A DNA stretch of 64,000 nucleotides from DATIYF01 sp035517775. Lineage in GTDB: Bacteria; Acidobacteriota; Terriglobia; Terriglobales; Acidobacteriaceae. The DNA is taken from assembly GCA_035517775.1 (NCBI GenBank), contig DATIYF010000003.1, positions 9,955 through 73,954 on the forward strand, in the 5' to 3' direction. The first letter of the stretch is position 1. Every line of letters starts with the position of its first letter. Of the stretch, positions 43,699 through 51,588 are shown one piece after another. The translations under genes were made by a program, and so were the position numbers. A model generated the notes under the pieces. The model saw only the letters and a list, made by a program, of their open reading frames with translations. It was not told the origin of the DNA and ran no database searches.

Positions 43699-45600
43699 TC
43701 ACTCAAACTCCGCCTTCGCCACCGGATGCGGCGCCGCCGGCCCTTCCCCCAAATCGGCTTCATCCATCGTCTTACCCTTGAGCGCCGTGGCCACCGCGCT
43801 ATCCATCATCAGTTCCGCCAGGCGGGTCGTGGCCTGGTTCAGCGCATCCACCGCCGCCCGGATCGCCTGGAAATCTTCTCCGCCTTTCACCTCGTTCAGC
43901 GATTTCTCCAGAGTCGCGATCTTCTTCTGCTCATCCCGGCCCAAGCCCTGCCATGCTCCGCTCTTCCTGCCCTTGACCAGCGCCGCCAGAATAGTTTCCG
44001 CCTCATTACGCGCCTCGATGATCTGCCGCTGGCGGAAATCCTCTTCCGCGTAGTCGAAGGAGTCGAGAATCATCCCTTCCACCTGGTCATCGGTCAGCCC
44101 GTAGCTCGGCTGCACTTCGATGTTCGCCTCTTTGCCGCTGCGCTGCTCGCGCGCCGAAACATGCAGAATGCCATTGGCATCAATCAGAAATTTCACTTCG
44201 ATGCGCGGCATGCCCGCCGCCATGGGTGGAATGCCCTTCAGATCGAAGCGCGCCAGCGAGCGGCAGTCCTTGGCCAACTCGCGCTCCCCTTGCAGCACGT
44301 GGATGGCAACGTTGGCCTGCCCATCCACCTGCGTGGTGTAATACTGCGTGGCCGAGGCGGGAATGGTGGAGTTGCGCAGAATAATCTTGTCGGTCACGCC
44401 GCCCGCCACCTCAATGCCCAGCGAGAGCGGCGTGACATCGAGCAGCAGCATCTCTTTCGTGGCCTCCGAGCCGCCGCCCAGAATGTTCGCCTGCACCGCC
44501 GCGCCCAGCGCCACCACTTCATCCGGATTCAGACCGGTGTGCGGCTTGCGCCAGAACAGCTGCTCGGCTTCTGCCCGCACCCGCGGAATGCGCGTCGAGC
44601 CGCCCACCAGCACCACCTCGCCAATCTGGTCGGGCTTCAGGCCGGCATCTTTCAAAGCCTGCCTGCAGGGCCCCACCGTGCGCTCAATGATGGGCTGAAT
44701 CAAAGGCTCGAACTGCTCGCGCGTGAGTTCACGCTCGTAGCGCCTGCCGCCGGCGAGCGGCAGGTCAATCATGGCGGAAGTGTGCTCTGAAAGATGGATC
44801 TTGGCCTCGATCACGGCCTTGCGGATGGCCTGCACCGCGTCTGCGCTGCGTCGTACGTCCAGCCCCAGATCGCCCTGAATGTCGTCGAGCGCAATCGTGA
44901 TCAGCAGGTTGTCAATGTCATCGCCCCCAAGGTGCGTGTCGCCGTTGGTCGCGATCACCTCGAAAATCCCGTCGTGCAGCTTGAGAATGGAGATATCAAA
45001 AGTTCCGCCCCCCAGGTCGTACACGGCGACAACTCCGTTCTGCTTTTTGTCGAGGCCGTAAGCCAGTGAGGCGGCCGTCGGCTCGTTCACCAGCCGCAGC
45101 ACGTCCAGGCCCGCGATGCGCCCCGCGTCTTTCGTGGCCTGGCGCTGGGCATCGTTGAAGTAGGCCGGTACGGTGATGACAGCCTTGCTGACCGGCGCGC
45201 CAAAAAAACGCTCGGCGTTGCGCTTGAGCTGGCGAAGAATGAAGGCGGAAATCTCCGGCGGAGTGAACGTCCTGTCGCCCAGCTTGATGCGCAGCACTTC
45301 TCCCGGCTGCAGGTCCTCGGCCAGGCGGAAGGGAAAGAGCTTCAGCTCTTCCTGAATGTCCTCGATGCCGCGCCCCATCAGCCGCTTGATCGAATACACC
45401 GCCCGCTCGGGCGTTTCGATCAGATAGCGGCGCGCCGCGTTGCCCACAATGATCTGATCGCGTTCATCCAGCGCCACCACCGACGGCACCAGGTTCGAGC
45501 CGTCTTCCCCCGGAATCACGACCGGGCTCTCCCCCTGCATGTAGGCCACGAGAGAGTTCGTGGTTCCCAGGTCAATGCCGACAATGTGATCTGTGGACAT
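43699..45600 (-). CDS. hscA: HscA, Hsp70-type chaperone for iron-sulfur assembly
   Basis: 633 residues, close to E. coli HscA and full-length Hsp70. ATPase motifs GIDLGTTNSLVAY, VYDLGGGTFDISIL and VVLVGGSTRIPRV are intact; the substrate-binding half includes LLLDVTPLSLGIEVAGGV and a helical lid. It transfers clusters from IscU by recognising the LPPVK motif, which is present in this operon's IscU. No strong Shine-Dalgarno sequence is seen. It follows hscB with a ~106 bp gap that contains a 13-bp inverted repeat. Confidence 0.96.
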   Translation of the reverse strand: MSTDHIVGIDLGTTNSLVAYMQGESPVVIPGEDGSNLVPSVVALDERDQIIVGNAARRYLIETPERAVYSIKRLMGRGIEDIQEELKLFPFRLAEDLQPGEVLRIKLGDRTFTPPEISAFILRQLKRNAERFFGAPVSKAVITVPAYFNDAQRQATKDAGRIAGLDVLRLVNEPTAASLAYGLDKKQNGVVAVYDLGGGTFDISILKLHDGIFEVIATNGDTHLGGDDIDNLLITIALDDIQGDLGLDVRRSADAVQAIRKAVIEAKIHLSEHTSAMIDLPLAGGRRYERELTREQFEPLIQPIIERTVGPCRQALKDAGLKPDQIGEVVLVGGSTRIPRVRAEAEQLFWRKPHTGLNPDEVVALGAAVQANILGGGSEATKEMLLLDVTPLSLGIEVAGGVTDKIILRNSTIPASATQYYTTQVDGQANVAIHVLQGERELAKDCRSLARFDLKGIPPMAAGMPRIEVKFLIDANGILHVSAREQRSGKEANIEVQPSYGLTDDQVEGMILDSFDYAEEDFRQRQIIEARNEAETILAALVKGRKSGAWQGLGRDEQKKIATLEKSLNEVKGGEDFQAIRAAVDALNQATTRLAELMMDSAVATALKGKTMDEADLGEGPAAPHPVAKAEFE

Positions 45601-45632
45601 AAAGCAATCAGCAAGCAGGCGCTCAGTCAGCT

Positions 45633-45703
45633 TTTAGCACTTGGCCGTTCGGGTTCTCGCCAGATCCCAGCAAACACCGGACGGCCAAATGCCAAGTGCT
45701 AAA
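45633..45703. repeat. Inverted-repeat element between hscB and hscA
   Basis: TTTAGCACTTGGC (45633-45645) is perfectly inverted at 45691-45703. The inner GGCCAAATGCCAAGTGC is shared with the fdx-iscX gap. Confidence 0.7.
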
Positions 45704-45706
45704 GGG

Positions 45707-46468
45707 CTAACTGCCGGTCTCCAATACCTCCTCCACCGTCCTTACCAGGTTGCGGATGTAGTTTCTCCGGTTCAGCAAATCCACCATCTTGTCGCGCACC
45801 ACGGCGCATTTCATCTCGGGTATAGCGTGCTCCGCTGAGGCTCCCACCAGCTTGTCCCATTCGTGCCAGTAGCCCTTCAACTCGCTCATGAGCTCATCGA
45901 ACTGGTGCTCCAGCTTGGCCTTCTGCTGCTCCAGCTCTTTGGTCAGCTCGGGGTCGCTCTCCCCCATCTTCTTGTTCATGCGCGCCTCTTCCAGCTGCAT
46001 GTTGAGCTCGAAGATCTCCTCCAGCATGGCCGGAGGAATCACCTGCTGCTTCAGTTCGCCCTTGGCCCGTGCCTCCTCGCTAGCGATCTTGGATTGCTCC
46101 TCCAGTTCCACTCCTTCGAGCTTCAGCAAATACTCGGTGCGGCGGATCGGGTCCCGCAGCACGCGGTAGGCGTCGTTCAGATGCGAACTCTGCTCCAGGC
46201 TCCACTCCCGCTCGCGGCTGTCGGCCCGGGCATACAGATCAGGATGCAGCTTGCGGCTCAAGTCATAGAAATCGCGCTCCAGCCGGGCCATGTCGAGATC
46301 GAGTTTGCGCGGCAGGCCGAAAAAAGCGAAGTAGTCCACCGGCATCGGCGGCTGCACCTTGCCGCAGGCGCCGCAGAACTGGGCCGCCCGCTGGTCGCCG
46401 CACGACCAGCAGGCCGTGCCGCTCAGCGCCTCGCTGGAAACCGCTGTCTTGGGTGCTTCAGTCGCCAT
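45707..46468 (-). CDS. hscB: HscB, J-domain co-chaperone with N-terminal zinc finger
   Basis: 253 residues from ATG 46468; ATG 46492 or a longer frame are alternatives, and ribosome-binding support is weak for each. An N-terminal CWSC ... CGAC motif (Cys20, 23, 32, 35) forms a probable zinc site that E. coli HscB lacks but eukaryotic HSC20-like proteins have. The J domain starts at VDYFAFFGLP and has the HPD triad at 75-77 (KLHPDLYA), then a coiled-coil C-terminal domain (EEIFELNMQLEEARM) that binds IscU. It stimulates HscA ATPase. The upstream gap to iscA holds REP-like inverted sequences. Confidence 0.93.
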   Translation of the reverse strand: MATEAPKTAVSSEALSGTACWSCGDQRAAQFCGACGKVQPPMPVDYFAFFGLPRKLDLDMARLERDFYDLSRKLHPDLYARADSREREWSLEQSSHLNDAYRVLRDPIRRTEYLLKLEGVELEEQSKIASEEARAKGELKQQVIPPAMLEEIFELNMQLEEARMNKKMGESDPELTKELEQQKAKLEHQFDELMSELKGYWHEWDKLVGASAEHAIPEMKCAVVRDKMVDLLNRRNYIRNLVRTVEEVLETGS

Positions 46469-46494
46469 GCAATTCCACGCCGGCTCACTCATCG

Positions 46495-46607
46495 GGGGCG
46501 GACACTTTTCTCCGCCGGCAAACTGTTCGGGGCAGCGGGCTTTGTGGAAAGACCGCACGGGCTCGACGGACACAAATCCGGATGTGGCGGAAAGGAGTGT
46601 CCGCCCC
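46495..46607. repeat. REP-like pair of inverted sequences upstream of hscB
   Basis: GGGGCGGACACT (46495-46506) is perfectly inverted at 46596-46607 (AGTGTCCGCCCC). The similarity extends to ~22 bp per arm (ending in TCCGCC) with a few mismatches. It resembles a REPIN-style pair of inverted copies. It overlaps the possible extended hscB frame, supporting the shorter hscB start. Confidence 0.65.
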
Positions 46608-46616
46608 ACACGGCTT

Positions 46617-46991
46617 TCAACCTGAGAACGACGTTCCGCACCCGCACGACTTCGAGCTATTCGGATTCACGAACACGAAGCCCTGCTGCATCAGGGTTTC
46701 CTGGTAATCGAGCGTCATGCCGTGCAGGTAGATGAACGATTTGGGGTCCACGAAAACCCGCACGCCGCTGAACTCGAAGATGCGGTCGCGCTCCCGTGGC
46801 TGCGTGTCAAAGCGGATGTTGTAGCTCAGGCCCGAGCACCCGCCGCCTTGCACACCCAGCCGCAGCCCGCCCTGCTCCGGCGAAATGTTTTCTTTCGCCA
46901 TCGCCGAGCGGATCCTGGCCACCGCCTTTTCCGTCACCTGAATGCCCTTGGCCGGGGCGATCTTCGGCGCATCTTCCGCAATCGTCGTCAT
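46617..46991 (-). CDS. iscA: IscA/HesB-type iron-sulfur carrier
   Basis: 124 residues. The three conserved cysteines are Cys52 (GGGCSGLSY), Cys116 and Cys118 (SKSCGCGTSF). The A-type carrier fold (VTEKAVARIRSAM, then FVDPKSFIYLHGMTLDYQE) is complete. It accepts clusters from IscU and passes them to target proteins. Position directly after iscU (14 bp gap) supports iscA rather than erpA, although sequence alone cannot separate them. The N-terminal ~15 residues are an extension. Confidence 0.93.
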   Translation of the reverse strand: MTTIAEDAPKIAPAKGIQVTEKAVARIRSAMAKENISPEQGGLRLGVQGGGCSGLSYNIRFDTQPRERDRIFEFSGVRVFVDPKSFIYLHGMTLDYQETLMQQGFVFVNPNSSKSCGCGTSFSG

Positions 46992-47005
46992 CTTCGACCC
47001 GATTC

Positions 47006-47419
47006 TTACTTGGCCGCCACCGCCTCCGGTTTGGGGGCTTCCTGCTTCTTCTTCCAGTCGTGGATCGCCGCCCGGATGGCGTCTTCCGCCAGCACCGAGC
47101 AGTGAATCTTCACCGGAGGCAGCGAGAGCTCCTTCACAATGTCGGTGTTCTTGATTGCCAGCGCCTCATCCACCGTCTTGCCCTTCACCCACTCGGTGGC
47201 CAGCGAAGACGAGGCAATGGCCGAGCCGCAACCGAAGGTCTTGAATTTCGCCTCCTCGATCACGCTGGTCTGCGGGTTCACCCGAATCTGCAGCTTCATT
47301 ACGTCGCCGCACTCAGGCGCGCCCACCAGGCCGGTGCCAACCTCGGGGCTGTTCTTGTCCATTGACCCGACATTGCGGGGATTGTTGTAATGGTCTATGA
47401 CCTTATCGCTGTATGCCAT
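47006..47419 (-). CDS. iscU: IscU, iron-sulfur cluster scaffold
   Basis: 137 residues. Scaffold cysteines Cys37 (ECGDV), Cys64 (FGCGSAIASSS) and Cys107 (IHCSVLAEDAI) are all present, as is the HscA-recognition motif LPPVK at 100-104. The N-terminal opening YSDKVIDHYNNPRNVGSMD is typical. A short charged Ala/Pro/Lys-rich tail extends past the E. coli protein. AGGAG lies ~11 nt before the ATG. It follows iscS by ~78 bp and precedes iscA by 14 bp, so co-transcription is clear. Confidence 0.96.
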   Translation of the reverse strand: MAYSDKVIDHYNNPRNVGSMDKNSPEVGTGLVGAPECGDVMKLQIRVNPQTSVIEEAKFKTFGCGSAIASSSLATEWVKGKTVDEALAIKNTDIVKELSLPPVKIHCSVLAEDAIRAAIHDWKKKQEAPKPEAVAAK

Positions 47420-47497
47420 GACTGGTTTTTCTCCTGAAAATCGGCGTTCTCGAACCCGTAATTAAGCTCCTGAATTCACACTGACAGCAGGAGGCGC

Positions 47498-48763
47498 CTA
47501 CTCCGCCGCCCACTTCACCGTTTTCAAATCAATTCCTTCCTTCGCCATCTCGTAGAGCGGGGAGAGCTCGCGCAGCTTGCTGACTGTCTCCACCACGCGG
47601 TCGGCCACGTAATCCACCTCGGCCTCGGTATTGAAGCGCCCCAGCCCGAAGCGAATCGAGCTGTGCGCCAGATCGTCGCCCGCACCCAGCGCCTTCAACA
47701 CATACGATGGCTCAAGCGTCGCCGAGGTGCACGCCGATCCGCTCGAAACCGCCACATCGTTAATGCCCATGAGAAGCGACTCGCCTTCCACGTAAGCGAA
47801 GCTGATGTTGATGTTGCCCGGCAGCCGGTGCTCCATGGAGCCGTTGATATAGGTCTCATCCAGGCGGCTCATGATGCTGTCGCGCAGCCGGTTGCGCAGC
47901 CCCGCCAGCCGGCAGGACTCAGTCGGCATTTCTTCCTGGCACAAAGCGCAGGCTTTACCCAGGCCCACAATGCCGGGCACATTCAGCGTGCCCGAACGCA
48001 TACCGCGCTCGTGCCCGCCGCCGTCAATGAGAGCGGAAAGCTGCACCCGCGGGTTCTTGCGCCGCACATACAGCGCGCCCACGCCCTTGGGCCCGTACAT
48101 CTTGTGGGCTGAGATCGAAGCCAGATCAAGGTTCTGCTTGCTTACGTCAATCGGGACCTTGCCCACTGCCTGGGTGGCATCGGTGTGGAAAATCACCCCG
48201 CGCTCGTGACAGAGCTTGCCGATCTCCGCGATCGGCTGCAGCACGCCGATCTCATTGTTCGCCGCCATGATGGTCACCAGAATGGTCTTGTCATCCATGG
48301 CCCGCTTCAGGTCGTCCAGATCAATCAGCCCGTCTTTCTGCACCGGCAGGTAAGTCACGCGGTAGCCGTATTTCTCCAGGCGCTTACAGGTATCGAGCAC
48401 GGCCTTGTGCTCGGTCACCGCGGTGATGATGTGATTTCCCTTCTCCTTGTACATTTCGGCGGCGCCCTTGATGGCCAGGTTGTCGCTCTCGGTCGCGCCT
48501 GAGGTGAAGATGATCTCTTTGGCAGTCGCCCCGATCAGCTTGGCGATCTGCGCCCTTGCCTGCTCTACGCCTTCTTCCGCCGCCCAGCCAAAGGCGTGGT
48601 TGCGGCTGGCCGCGTTGCCGAACTTTTCCATGAAATAGGGCAGCATCTCTTCCAGCACCCGCGGATCCATGGGTGTGGTGGCGTGGTTGTCCATATAAAT
48701 GGGCAGTTTTATCCCCAGCGGTGCAATGTGCTCCTGGGGAAGGGTCTTGACGTCCGTGCTCAT
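47498..48763 (-). CDS. iscS: Cysteine desulfurase IscS
   Basis: 421 residues. PLP-dependent, removes sulfur from cysteine for IscU. The PLP lysine is in SISAHKMYGPKG (~222) and the mobile-loop Cys in SSGSACTSATLEPSYVL (~350), the NifS/IscS group I pattern. The PLP/phosphate region is HTDATQAVGK and the opening YMDNHATTPMDPRV. A ~20-residue N-terminal extension precedes the usual start. AGGAGA lies upstream of the ATG. Second gene of the isc operon, 51 bp after iscR. Confidence 0.96.
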   Translation of the reverse strand: MSTDVKTLPQEHIAPLGIKLPIYMDNHATTPMDPRVLEEMLPYFMEKFGNAASRNHAFGWAAEEGVEQARAQIAKLIGATAKEIIFTSGATESDNLAIKGAAEMYKEKGNHIITAVTEHKAVLDTCKRLEKYGYRVTYLPVQKDGLIDLDDLKRAMDDKTILVTIMAANNEIGVLQPIAEIGKLCHERGVIFHTDATQAVGKVPIDVSKQNLDLASISAHKMYGPKGVGALYVRRKNPRVQLSALIDGGGHERGMRSGTLNVPGIVGLGKACALCQEEMPTESCRLAGLRNRLRDSIMSRLDETYINGSMEHRLPGNINISFAYVEGESLLMGINDVAVSSGSACTSATLEPSYVLKALGAGDDLAHSSIRFGLGRFNTEAEVDYVADRVVETVSKLRELSPLYEMAKEGIDLKTVKWAAE

Positions 48764-48814
48764 GATTCCGTCTCCTGAATTAACTCCGCGTCTGAATCTC
48801 TGGGTTGCTCTGGC

Positions 48815-49273
48815 CTATTGAATCTTGATCAGCTCCGCTGCCACCTTGGATTCTGCTTCCACCGCATCCGATTCGTCCTTCATCGCCGAAATCGTGATGC
48901 TGCGCAGCACATCTTCAATGCTCTGGTTCACCCGCCGCAGCGGCTCGCGGATAGTGCAATGCTCGCTTTGCCCGCATTCGCCGCGCACCGTGATGCACGA
49001 GGTGATAAACAGCGGCCCGTCAATCGCGCGGATTACCTCATAGGCGGTAATCTTCGCGGCATCGCGGGCCAGGGTGTAGCCGCCGTTGGTTCCGTGCTGC
49101 GAATGCAGCAGCCCGGCCTTCACCAGGCGCTGCAGCACCTTCGCCAGCAGTTCCTGAGGGATGGCATAGGCGTCGGCAACATCTTTGGCGCTGCATGCGC
49201 CCTCCGGCGCGCGCTCGGCCAGGTGCTTCATCGCCATCAAACCGTAATCGGCCTTCTTACTCAGCCTGAGCAT
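48815..49273 (-). CDS. iscR: IscR-type Rrf2 transcriptional regulator
   Basis: 152 residues from ATG 49273; the frame also runs to 49342 but those codons cover the promoter. The winged HTH is MLRLSKKADYGLMAMKHLAE ... IPQELLAKVLQRLVKAGLL. Three cluster-binding cysteines, Cys93, Cys100 and Cys106 (TSCITVRGEC, SEHC), match E. coli IscR Cys92/98/104 closely. It represses the isc operon when it carries a [2Fe-2S] cluster. A palindrome matching the type 1 IscR site overlaps its own predicted transcription start (49284-49308), so autorepression is likely. Confidence 0.94.
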   Translation of the reverse strand: MLRLSKKADYGLMAMKHLAERAPEGACSAKDVADAYAIPQELLAKVLQRLVKAGLLHSQHGTNGGYTLARDAAKITAYEVIRAIDGPLFITSCITVRGECGQSEHCTIREPLRRVNQSIEDVLRSITISAMKDESDAVEAESKVAAELIKIQ

Positions 49274-49283
49274 GCCACCCCGA

Positions 49284-49308
49284 ATATCCGACTGCTTCAG
49301 TCGTATAT
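49284..49308. promoter_or_regulatory. IscR type 1-like operator
   Basis: A 25-bp near-palindrome with core CGACTG-AAG-CAGTCG and outer ATAT arms. It matches the published E. coli type 1 consensus (ATA-SYY-GACT-R-WWW-Y-AGTC-RRS-TAT) at 21 of 25 positions on either strand by my count. It lies just downstream of the predicted -10 and covers the start site. Confidence 0.75.
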
Positions 49309-49313
49309 CGTTG

Positions 49314-49342
49314 ATTGTAGCCACCCTTTGCTGTGAGCGCAA
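49314..49342 (-). promoter_or_regulatory. Predicted isc operon promoter
   Basis: On the minus strand TTGCGC (49342-49337), 17 bp, TACAAT (49319-49314), a good sigma70-like promoter ending 40 nt before the iscR ATG. Confidence 0.7.
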
Positions 49343-49521
49343 GGGCTTGCATCCATTTGCGGGATCTGCAAGCGAACGGTAAATTATGGCAGCTGAATGG
49401 GTTATGCCTTTACGATCATTTCGGTCGGATATTTTTTAATCTCGCCGCCCTTTAGGGTTGCAAGACGCTGCGGCCCCATGCGATGCTCCCCCAGGTTCCA
49501 GGGCGGCTTACCCTTGGGACT

Positions 49522-49555
49522 TGACAACATTATGGGCCGTTCTAAAATACGGCCA
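49522..49555 (+). promoter_or_regulatory. Strong sigma70-like promoter with a palindrome over the -10
   Basis: TTGACA (49522-49527), 16 bp, TAAAAT (49544-49549). GGCCGT (49536-49541) and ACGGCC (49550-49555) form a palindrome centred on the -10, a likely repressor site. It should drive the Cys-pair gene at 49608. Confidence 0.65.
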
Positions 49556-49607
49556 ATTTCCGGTGATTTTCCCTGGGACCCGCTCGGGCCCTTCGCCGAC
49601 CGGATTT

Positions 49608-49802
49608 ATGACTTCCATCCCGCCGACTCCATCCCACGACAAGAGCAAACGCACGGCGGCGTGCAAGCACCCGCGTGTGCAGATCGTCTCCCGCGACGAG
49701 GATGCCGAATTCGTGGAATGCCTGGAGTGTGGCGAGATTTTCGATTCCAGTGAGTTCAAGGACATGAGTATCGAAGAGACCAAGCTGAAAGAGGAAGGCT
49801 GA
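49608..49802 (+). CDS. Small Cys-pair (zinc-ribbon-like) protein of unknown function
   Basis: 64 residues from ATG 49608; the frame is open upstream but that part spans the promoter and is not protein-like. It contains ACKHPRVQ followed by CLECGEIFDSSEF, a probable zinc ribbon, and an acidic end (SIEETKLKEEG). The style is like short metal-binding proteins often seen next to translation or stress genes. The strong promoter at 49522 with an operator-like palindrome supports expression. It might share a transcript with the receiver gene at 49980. Confidence 0.75.
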   Translation: MTSIPPTPSHDKSKRTAACKHPRVQIVSRDEDAEFVECLECGEIFDSSEFKDMSIEETKLKEEG

Positions 49803-49979
49803 GCTGCCCGCTCTCGATTGCGCTCCAATGAGTGATTACTACCAGGCCATAGGATTCCCGCCACTAAGTAACCTTTCCGTGACCAACGTAATACGTCGTC
49901 AACTGTATGACCTTGTTGCTGCATTAACGTTTTGTTAACTTTGCGGCTAAGGGGGATTTTCTTTGCAGCGGAGAGCCAG

Positions 49980-50372
49980 ATGTCACACGTAGCGCTGGTG
50001 GTGGATGACTCCATGCTCATCCGGCACACAGTATGCCGATTTCTGGAAGAGCGCGGCTTTCAGGTGGAGTCTGCCTCCAACGGGCAGCATGCCCTGGAAA
50101 TCCTCGAACGGATCCAACCCCATATCATCATTACGGACATGCAGATGCCGAAGATGGACGGCAGCGAGTTGATCACGGCGCTCAAGAGCCAGCCGCGCAC
50201 GTGCGAGATTCCGGTGGTGATTGTCGCCGGCCGGCAGAGCGGCTTCGAGAACAAGGAAAAGCGCGCGAACTTCGCCATCTTCAAAGACATTGACATCGAA
50301 GAGCAGCTGGCCAAGGCGCTGGAGGTCCTCATGGGAATTCCGGCGGCCAAGGCGGAAGCCTCAGGCAACTAG
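49980..50372 (+). CDS. Single-domain response regulator (CheY-like receiver)
   Basis: 130 residues. Receiver with the Asp pair (VVDDSMLIRH), phospho-acceptor Asp in IIITDMQMPKMDG and a lysine in FAIFKDIDIEEQL near the usual conserved position. There is no output domain, so it probably works by protein-protein contact or competes for a kinase. The ATG at 49980 with GGAGAG upstream gives the canonical start. No kinase gene is adjacent. The divergent isc operon lies upstream. Confidence 0.9.
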   Translation: MSHVALVVDDSMLIRHTVCRFLEERGFQVESASNGQHALEILERIQPHIIITDMQMPKMDGSELITALKSQPRTCEIPVVIVAGRQSGFENKEKRANFAIFKDIDIEEQLAKALEVLMGIPAAKAEASGN

Positions 50373-50667
50373 TTCCGGCGGTCTTCAAAGGCAGAATCCG
50401 GGCCGCTACGCCAGCGGGTTGGAGCTGCGCCGATCTCTCAATTTCACAATCTTCGTTTGCTCCCCGATACGTCTGGGGCGCTCTTATCGGCGTACCGTTC
50501 CTCTGGTAGGTGGCGTCGCTATCCGGGCCCCTCGATGTCAGAGCAGGAAGCCACCCAGATCGTCCCTGCCTGGATGATCCGTTTAGCCGTGCGCGGGTTT
50601 GCCGTCTGGAGGCTTTACGAGGCCCTGGCCGGGTGCTGGAAGAACCTCAGGTGAGAAGTCGTGGAGA

Positions 50668-51588
50668 TCAGCTGCCGCCGGAGAAGCCGCTGCCGGCCTG
50701 TGCCCAGGTCAGGCGAAGATACTTGTGCGGATTGACGGGAATATCATTGATGCGCACTTCGTAATGCAGGTGCGGGCCGGTGGAGCGGCCACTCAGGCCG
50801 ACGTAGCCGATGACCTCGCCGCGGTGCACGTGCTGTCCCGCAGATACCGCAAAGCTGGCCAGGTGGCCGTAGCGGGTGGTGATGCCGTGGCCGTGGTCAA
50901 GAATCAGGGCCCGACCATAGCCGCCCAGGAAATCGGCGAAGATGACGATTCCATCCGCGGGGGCCACGACCGGTTGACCGTAGGAAGAGCCAATATCCAC
51001 TCCCTCATGGAAGGCGCCCTCTCCGTTGAAGGGATCAATGCGCTCGCCGAATGAGCCGGTGATCTGGCCCTCGACCGGCCAGAGGTCGGGCGCGGAGTTG
51101 GCCTTGACCCAATCCGCCATGGTGACGTTGCGGGTCAGCCCGAGAGAAATGCCGGTGGTGGCGGCGCCGCTGAGGGCGGTGGTCTTAAGCGCGTAAAACT
51201 GGTCGAGCGACATGCTGACCTGCTGCTCGCGCAGCCTGCCGGAAGGCTCGCCCGTCAGAATCGGGTCTGACTTCAAGCCATACAGGGCGGAAACCTCGCT
51301 GGCCAGCGAACCCAGCGACGCCACCTGAATGTCGCGCACCTGCGCCACTTTTTCGAGCTGCGAGTACTGCTTTTTGAGCTGATCTTTTTCCGTGCGCAGC
51401 TGGTTGAAGCGCGAAACCTTGGCCAGCATGCGTACATAGGAGCTGGCTACCCCGGTGAGACTGAGAATTCCGACCGTCGCCCCCACCACCAGCACGTACA
51501 CGTAGTACATGGGGATGGGAATCTTGCGCAGCTGGCCATCTTCCCCGCGCGCAACAAAAAGTATGTAGAAGCGACGACGCAAGTGCAC
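50668..51588 (-). CDS. M23-family peptidoglycan endopeptidase, membrane anchored
   Basis: 306 residues. A basic N-terminus is followed by a transmembrane helix (MYYVYVLVVGATVGILSLTGVA) and a coiled coil (~50-100), then the M23/LytM domain with the zinc motif FHEGVDIGS (His and Asp) and GPHLHYEVRI (HxH). The catalytic domain is periplasmic and cuts peptide cross-links of peptidoglycan; the coiled coil suggests division or elongation partners. The start is GTG 51588 or TTG 51582; TTG has better spacing to AGGA. A 537-bp intergenic region upstream has a structured-looking leader. Confidence 0.92.
   Translation of the reverse strand: MHLRRRFYILFVARGEDGQLRKIPIPMYYVYVLVVGATVGILSLTGVASSYVRMLAKVSRFNQLRTEKDQLKKQYSQLEKVAQVRDIQVASLGSLASEVSALYGLKSDPILTGEPSGRLREQQVSMSLDQFYALKTTALSGAATTGISLGLTRNVTMADWVKANSAPDLWPVEGQITGSFGERIDPFNGEGAFHEGVDIGSSYGQPVVAPADGIVIFADFLGGYGRALILDHGHGITTRYGHLASFAVSAGQHVHRGEVIGYVGLSGRSTGPHLHYEVRINDIPVNPHKYLRLTWAQAGSGFSGGS

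Noticed and set aside
45633..45703. CIRCE-like heat-shock operator before hscA
   Set aside because: The arms TTAGCACTT/AAGTGCTAA resemble CIRCE halves, but the real element has a 9-bp spacer and here about 50 bp separate them. The sequence also recurs in the fdx-iscX gap, so it is better explained as a repeat.
50535..50654. 39-codon plus-strand frame (MSEQEATQIVPAWMIR start)
   Set aside because: No ribosome-binding site or known family; could be a small protein but the evidence is too thin to list it.
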